DNA from: Phycisphaerae bacterium | GTDB taxonomy: Bacteria; Planctomycetota; Phycisphaerae; Phycisphaerales; Phycisphaeraceae | Assembly (NCBI GenBank): GCA_002688155.1 | Contig: NZCH01000106.1 | Location: forward strand, 1-9,272 | DNA: 9,272 nucleotides | Direction: 5' to 3' | In this document: piece after piece, positions 6,629-9,272 of the stretch | How positions within the stretch are numbered: position 1 is the first letter of the stretch | Layout of the letters: each line of letters begins with the position of its first letter | The notes under the pieces: generated by a model | Told to the model about the DNA's origin: nothing | The model's input: the letters and a program-made list of their open reading frames with translations, nothing else | Databases searched by the model: none | Translations under genes and position numbers: made by a program

Positions 6629-6652
6629 CGCGTGCAGCGGCGGCTGTTCGCG
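6629..6652. repeat. Second hairpin downstream of the MFS-acyltransferase gene
   Basis: CGCG-TG-CAGC (6629-6638) pairs with GCTG-TT-CGCG (6643-6652) around a GGCG loop: eight Watson-Crick pairs, one possible G-T wobble and one mismatch. It is 10 bases from the neighbouring hairpin and closer to the gene stop. Together they probably mark the end of the minus-strand transcript. Confidence 0.35.
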
Positions 6653-6688
6653 TGACACACAGGGGCCGGATAATCGTCATCTCGATGC

Positions 6689-8644
6689 TTAACCGTCCGG
6701 CTTGGCGACCGGGTCAACGGTGCTGACCGCACCAACTGCCCCCAACTGCTCGATTCGGCGGCGCAGATCGGCGGTGGCCTGCTGCTCGCTCGCGTCCGGA
6801 TCAGGTCTGTACGGCTTGCCAAACCGAACGACGGACTGTGACGGTTGCAGGAAGTGCCACATCATCGTGTCGCGCATCGGCGTGCCTTCGATCCAGACCG
6901 GCACGATCATCGCACCAGCGCGCTGCGCGATGCGCACCACGCCGGGATGGAACCGCTGCAAACTCCGATCGGTCCGCTGCAACCCGCCTTCGGGAAACAT
7001 GCCCACAATTTCGCCTTGTTCGAGTCGGCGCACGATCTTGCGAATGTTCGACACTTTTTTGCCATCTTGCCCAAGAAACACCGGCTCGATCGTGTTCCAA
7101 AACCAGTTCAGCACGGAGAACCGGAAACTCTCGAGCATCACCCAGCGTATGATCCGCGGCACTGCCGCCTGTAACAGCATCGGGTCCAGTCCCGTGGTGT
7201 GATTGGACGCGAGAATCACCGGCCCGTCGTGCGGCACGTTTTCACGGCCCTCCCAGTGCAACCGATGCCAGATAAGCACGAAGATCCGCGTGATACGCCA
7301 AAGCACGTTGCACCGCCTCGTCGGTGCGGGGCCGGACATCACATGGCCAATGCCCGCGTACATACCGATCAGCATCAGGATCGGCCCGAGGACAAATAGC
7401 GCGGTCGTCAAAGTGTCATCCGGCCGCGGCAGCCGCCAGATCGTGAAGTAGGTCAATACACTAAACATCGTGTTGGCCATCGCATTGATGCCCATGATGC
7501 GCCCGCGCACGTAGTTGGGCGTGGCCGTCTGCAGCATCGTCAGCACCGACACAATCGCAACGTTGCCGAACACACCGAGCCCAAACGCGCAGACGAAGCC
7601 GGCCCACCGTACCGGGACGGCGACCAGCAGCAGGATCGACAGCCCCGCCATCGTCATGGCGGCCATCATCACAAGCGCCGATTCGCGCCGTGTGCGAATG
7701 CCAACGATGACGCCGGCGCCAGCAAGCATGCCCAGACCGACCGTTGCGGACATATTCGTAAAGTAGTCCTTCACGTCGTCACCGGACAATCCGTAATACA
7801 CACTGCCGATTCCGATGAACGACGTGGAAACAGCCGCGGCGCAACTCCACACAAGGATGTTCAGTAAAATGTAGATGATCGCGCGGCGATGCTGGCGAAG
7901 ATAACGCAGGCCCTTTGTAAATGAGCGAGATTGCTGTGGCTCTGCGCTCACCTCATGACGCCGCACGCGCATGAACGCGAAGAAACTTCCTGACACAAGA
8001 TAAAACGCCGCCCCGATCAGCAAGCCGGTGCGCACCGATGGGGCCGACTCGGCATCGATGATTCTGCCGCCTACGATCATGCCGATCATCGACGCGACGA
8101 CATTGATGCCCAGAATGACCGCGTTCGCACCCTGAAGCTGGCGCAATGGCACGATCTGCGGCACGATGGCGGAGCGCGTCGGATTGAAGATCGCCGCGAA
8201 CACGCCAATCGCGAACAGGGCGACGTAGACCTGCCAGTATCGCGGCACGTCGAACTGGCCGAGCGTGAACCACACCGTGTCGCGCGGCATGTCGGCGCTG
8301 CCCGTCGCCGCGTAGAGCAGCACGAAGCATGTGAACAGAATTACACCGCGAGCTTCATCGCACGCCAGCAGCAGCCATTTGCGCGGCACATGATCCGCCA
8401 GCCAGCCGCCAACAATGCTGAACACGATGTAGGGCACGAAGAAGAAGAACTGCGTGCTGGCCTGAATACCCGCCCGATTGTCAATTCCCGCAACGAGGCC
8501 ACCCAAAAGTGCCAGCGCCGCGAGCATGATCATCCGGTCGCCGAACCCGCTCGCCGCAGTGCTCGTCCACATCAGCGTGAAACTGAGATTACGCCAAAGT
8601 GGCGTGCGCCGCGCCGCGTCGACAGCATCATGCGGGTCGGACAT
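6689..8644 (-). CDS. MFS transporter fused to a PlsC-type acyltransferase
   Basis: A 651-residue two-part membrane protein. Residues 20-435 form a major facilitator with about 12 hydrophobic helices and the loop motif GGWLADHVPRKW (79-90). Residues 455-620 are a 1-acyl-glycerophosphate acyltransferase domain with NHTTGLDP (481-488; catalytic His482 and Asp487), FLGQDGKK (523-530), FPEGG (550-554) and VPVWIEGT (581-588). The order matches the LplT-Aas pairing, in which a lysophospholipid flippase works with an acyltransferase to repair phospholipids. Here the acyl-ACP/CoA ligase domain of Aas is absent, so an already activated acyl donor would be needed. Lysophospholipid transport is inferred from this parallel only. 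ATG 8644 starts MSDPHDAVDAARRTPLWRNL; there is no clear ribosome-binding site, and the stop of a small ORF lies 12 bases upstream, so coupling is possible. Confidence 0.88.
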   Translation of the reverse strand: MSDPHDAVDAARRTPLWRNLSFTLMWTSTAASGFGDRMIMLAALALLGGLVAGIDNRAGIQASTQFFFFVPYIVFSIVGGWLADHVPRKWLLLACDEARGVILFTCFVLLYAATGSADMPRDTVWFTLGQFDVPRYWQVYVALFAIGVFAAIFNPTRSAIVPQIVPLRQLQGANAVILGINVVASMIGMIVGGRIIDAESAPSVRTGLLIGAAFYLVSGSFFAFMRVRRHEVSAEPQQSRSFTKGLRYLRQHRRAIIYILLNILVWSCAAAVSTSFIGIGSVYYGLSGDDVKDYFTNMSATVGLGMLAGAGVIVGIRTRRESALVMMAAMTMAGLSILLLVAVPVRWAGFVCAFGLGVFGNVAIVSVLTMLQTATPNYVRGRIMGINAMANTMFSVLTYFTIWRLPRPDDTLTTALFVLGPILMLIGMYAGIGHVMSGPAPTRRCNVLWRITRIFVLIWHRLHWEGRENVPHDGPVILASNHTTGLDPMLLQAAVPRIIRWVMLESFRFSVLNWFWNTIEPVFLGQDGKKVSNIRKIVRRLEQGEIVGMFPEGGLQRTDRSLQRFHPGVVRIAQRAGAMIVPVWIEGTPMRDTMMWHFLQPSQSVVRFGKPYRPDPDASEQQATADLRRRIEQLGAVGAVSTVDPVAKPDG

Positions 8645-8656
8645 AGGCCGATCGTA

Positions 8657-8876
8657 TCACGGGACGGGGGAGGCGGCTTGACAGGACCAATCCTTCGCGC
8701 CCCTGGGCACCGGATCACCCAGGTACACCCGCGACATCGGGCTACCTGAGTTGAGGAAGCACACCTTCGCGGCCGGGGCTTCTAATACCGCGTGCCAGGC
8801 ACTTAGCGCCAGCCGCACAATAACGCTCAGAATGATCACCAACGGCGCCCAACGGCGCCCAACGGATGCGATTCAT
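8657..8876 (-). pseudogene. Small membrane-protein gene put out of frame by a 10-base repeat
   Basis: An ATG at 8876 has a very good ribosome-binding site, GAGAGG (8888-8883), 6 bases upstream. As it stands the frame reads MNRIRWAPLGAVGDHSERYC and ends at 8742 after 44 codons with no recognisable character. If one 10-base copy of the tandem repeat at 8839-8865 is removed, the frame joins one that stays open to a TGA at 8657. It then gives a 69-residue protein starting MNRIRWAPLVIILSVIVRLA, with a hydrophobic stretch at about 8-26, then NSGSPMSRVYLGDPVP. This looks like a signal anchor plus a short tail. It lies between fdhD (53 bases upstream) and the MFS-acyltransferase gene (12 bases downstream). 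I do not recognise the family. The reconstruction is inference; a real start at TTG 8842 without the anchor's basic end is an alternative. Confidence 0.45.
8839..8865. repeat. 10-base tandem repeat, 2.7 copies
   Basis: The plus strand reads CC, then AACGGCGCCC twice, then AACGG: period 10 over 27 bases with no mismatch. Each full unit contains the palindrome GGCGCC. Because 10 is not a multiple of 3, gain or loss of one copy shifts the reading frame of the small minus-strand ORF that begins 11 bases before it. Confidence 0.85.
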
Positions 8877-8929
8877 CGCGTGCCTCTCGATAATAAAGAA
8901 AGCGAACCGTGCGTTCCAGACAGTCGCAT

Positions 8930-9272
8930 TCAATCATGGATGCGCTCAAGGCCATGATACACGTTCATGCGCCCGGACCGGAGAAAACCGACGAGCGTCA
9001 TGCCCGTTTTCACGGCGAAGTCGACCGCGAGACTACTGGGCGCACTAACGGCCGCGACAAATGCGATCCCGGCGACGGCCGCCTTCTGCATGATCTCGAA
9101 ACTGGCTCGGCCAGAAACGAGCAGGACCGCCGGATCGATCGGCGCCCGGCCAAGCAGCAGTTGATGGCCAATCACCTTGTCGACGGCGTTGTGCCGACCG
9201 ACATCCTCGCGCAGCACGTTGAGTACTCCGCCGGGCGTGAAGATACCCGCCGCGTGCAGCCCGCCGGTCTGC
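8930..9272 (-). CDS. fdhD: Formate dehydrogenase accessory sulfurtransferase FdhD, C-terminal part
   Basis: The last 113 residues of FdhD; the 5' part lies beyond the right edge. FdhD moves sulfur from a cysteine desulfurase (IscS in E. coli) to the molybdenum cofactor of formate dehydrogenase, which that enzyme needs for activity. Visible signatures, numbered within the fragment, are TGGLHAAGIF (2-11), REDVGRHNAVDKVIG (21-35), VSGRASFEIMQKA (52-64), AAVSAPSSLAVD (73-84) and LVGFLRSGRMNVY (93-105). The CxxC loop that carries the sulfur lies upstream and cannot be checked. The C-terminus ends normally shortly after the NVY motif, so the gene is intact at this end. No formate dehydrogenase or molybdenum cofactor gene is in the window. 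The small frameshifted ORF follows 53 bases downstream on the same strand. Confidence 0.95.
   Translation of the reverse strand, partial: QTGGLHAAGIFTPGGVLNVLREDVGRHNAVDKVIGHQLLLGRAPIDPAVLLVSGRASFEIMQKAAVAGIAFVAAVSAPSSLAVDFAVKTGMTLVGFLRSGRMNVYHGLERIHD

Noticed and set aside
8677..8710. TTGACA on the plus strand as a -35 element
   Set aside because: No -10-like hexamer lies 15-19 bases downstream, and no plus-strand gene follows.

Overview
The window (9272 bases, GC-rich) looks like ordinary chromosome from a Gram-negative-type bacterium. My best guess is the Planctomycetota, perhaps the Phycisphaerae. That is inference from the style of the ABC exporter pair, the TIM-barrel sugar isomerase and the MFS-acyltransferase fusion, not from a marker gene. 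I see no phage, transposase, CRISPR array, rRNA or complete tRNA.

Layout. Positions 1-2069 (minus strand) hold two ABC-exporter half-transporter genes in tandem. The first is complete; the second, 14 bases downstream, runs off the left edge. A gene-poor divergent region (2070-2597) separates them from trpE on the plus strand. It holds a strong hairpin (2346-2381), a good sigma70-type promoter facing trpE (2387-2415) and a structured leader. The leader ends in a 22-codon ORF with the best ribosome-binding site of this region. trpE (2690-4288) is followed by a very short FliN-type SpoA-domain gene (4340-4612). These converge on a minus-strand set read as sugar isomerase (6531-5485), a truncated Nif3-like ORF (5455-5246) and an NfeD-family membrane protein (5194-4646). 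Further right, also on the minus strand, are the 3' end of fdhD (from the right edge to 8930), a small frameshifted membrane-protein ORF (8876-8657) and a large MFS plus acyltransferase fusion (8644-6689).

How the genes relate. The ABC pair probably forms one heterodimeric exporter. TrpE makes anthranilate for tryptophan; its glutamine amidotransferase partner TrpG is not in the window. The FliN-like gene lies just behind trpE with no other flagellar gene nearby, so its role is unclear. The fusion protein pairs a lipid-flippase-like MFS half with a 1-acyl-glycerophosphate acyltransferase-like half, which suggests phospholipid remodelling. FdhD matures formate dehydrogenase; no dehydrogenase subunit is in view.

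Points worth a second look are: a 10-base tandem repeat that appears to put a small membrane-protein gene out of frame; the long leader and upstream ORF of trpE; the Nif3-like gene that stops right after its first metal-binding motif; and the orphan minimal FliN domain. I found no clear case for a wholly new system.
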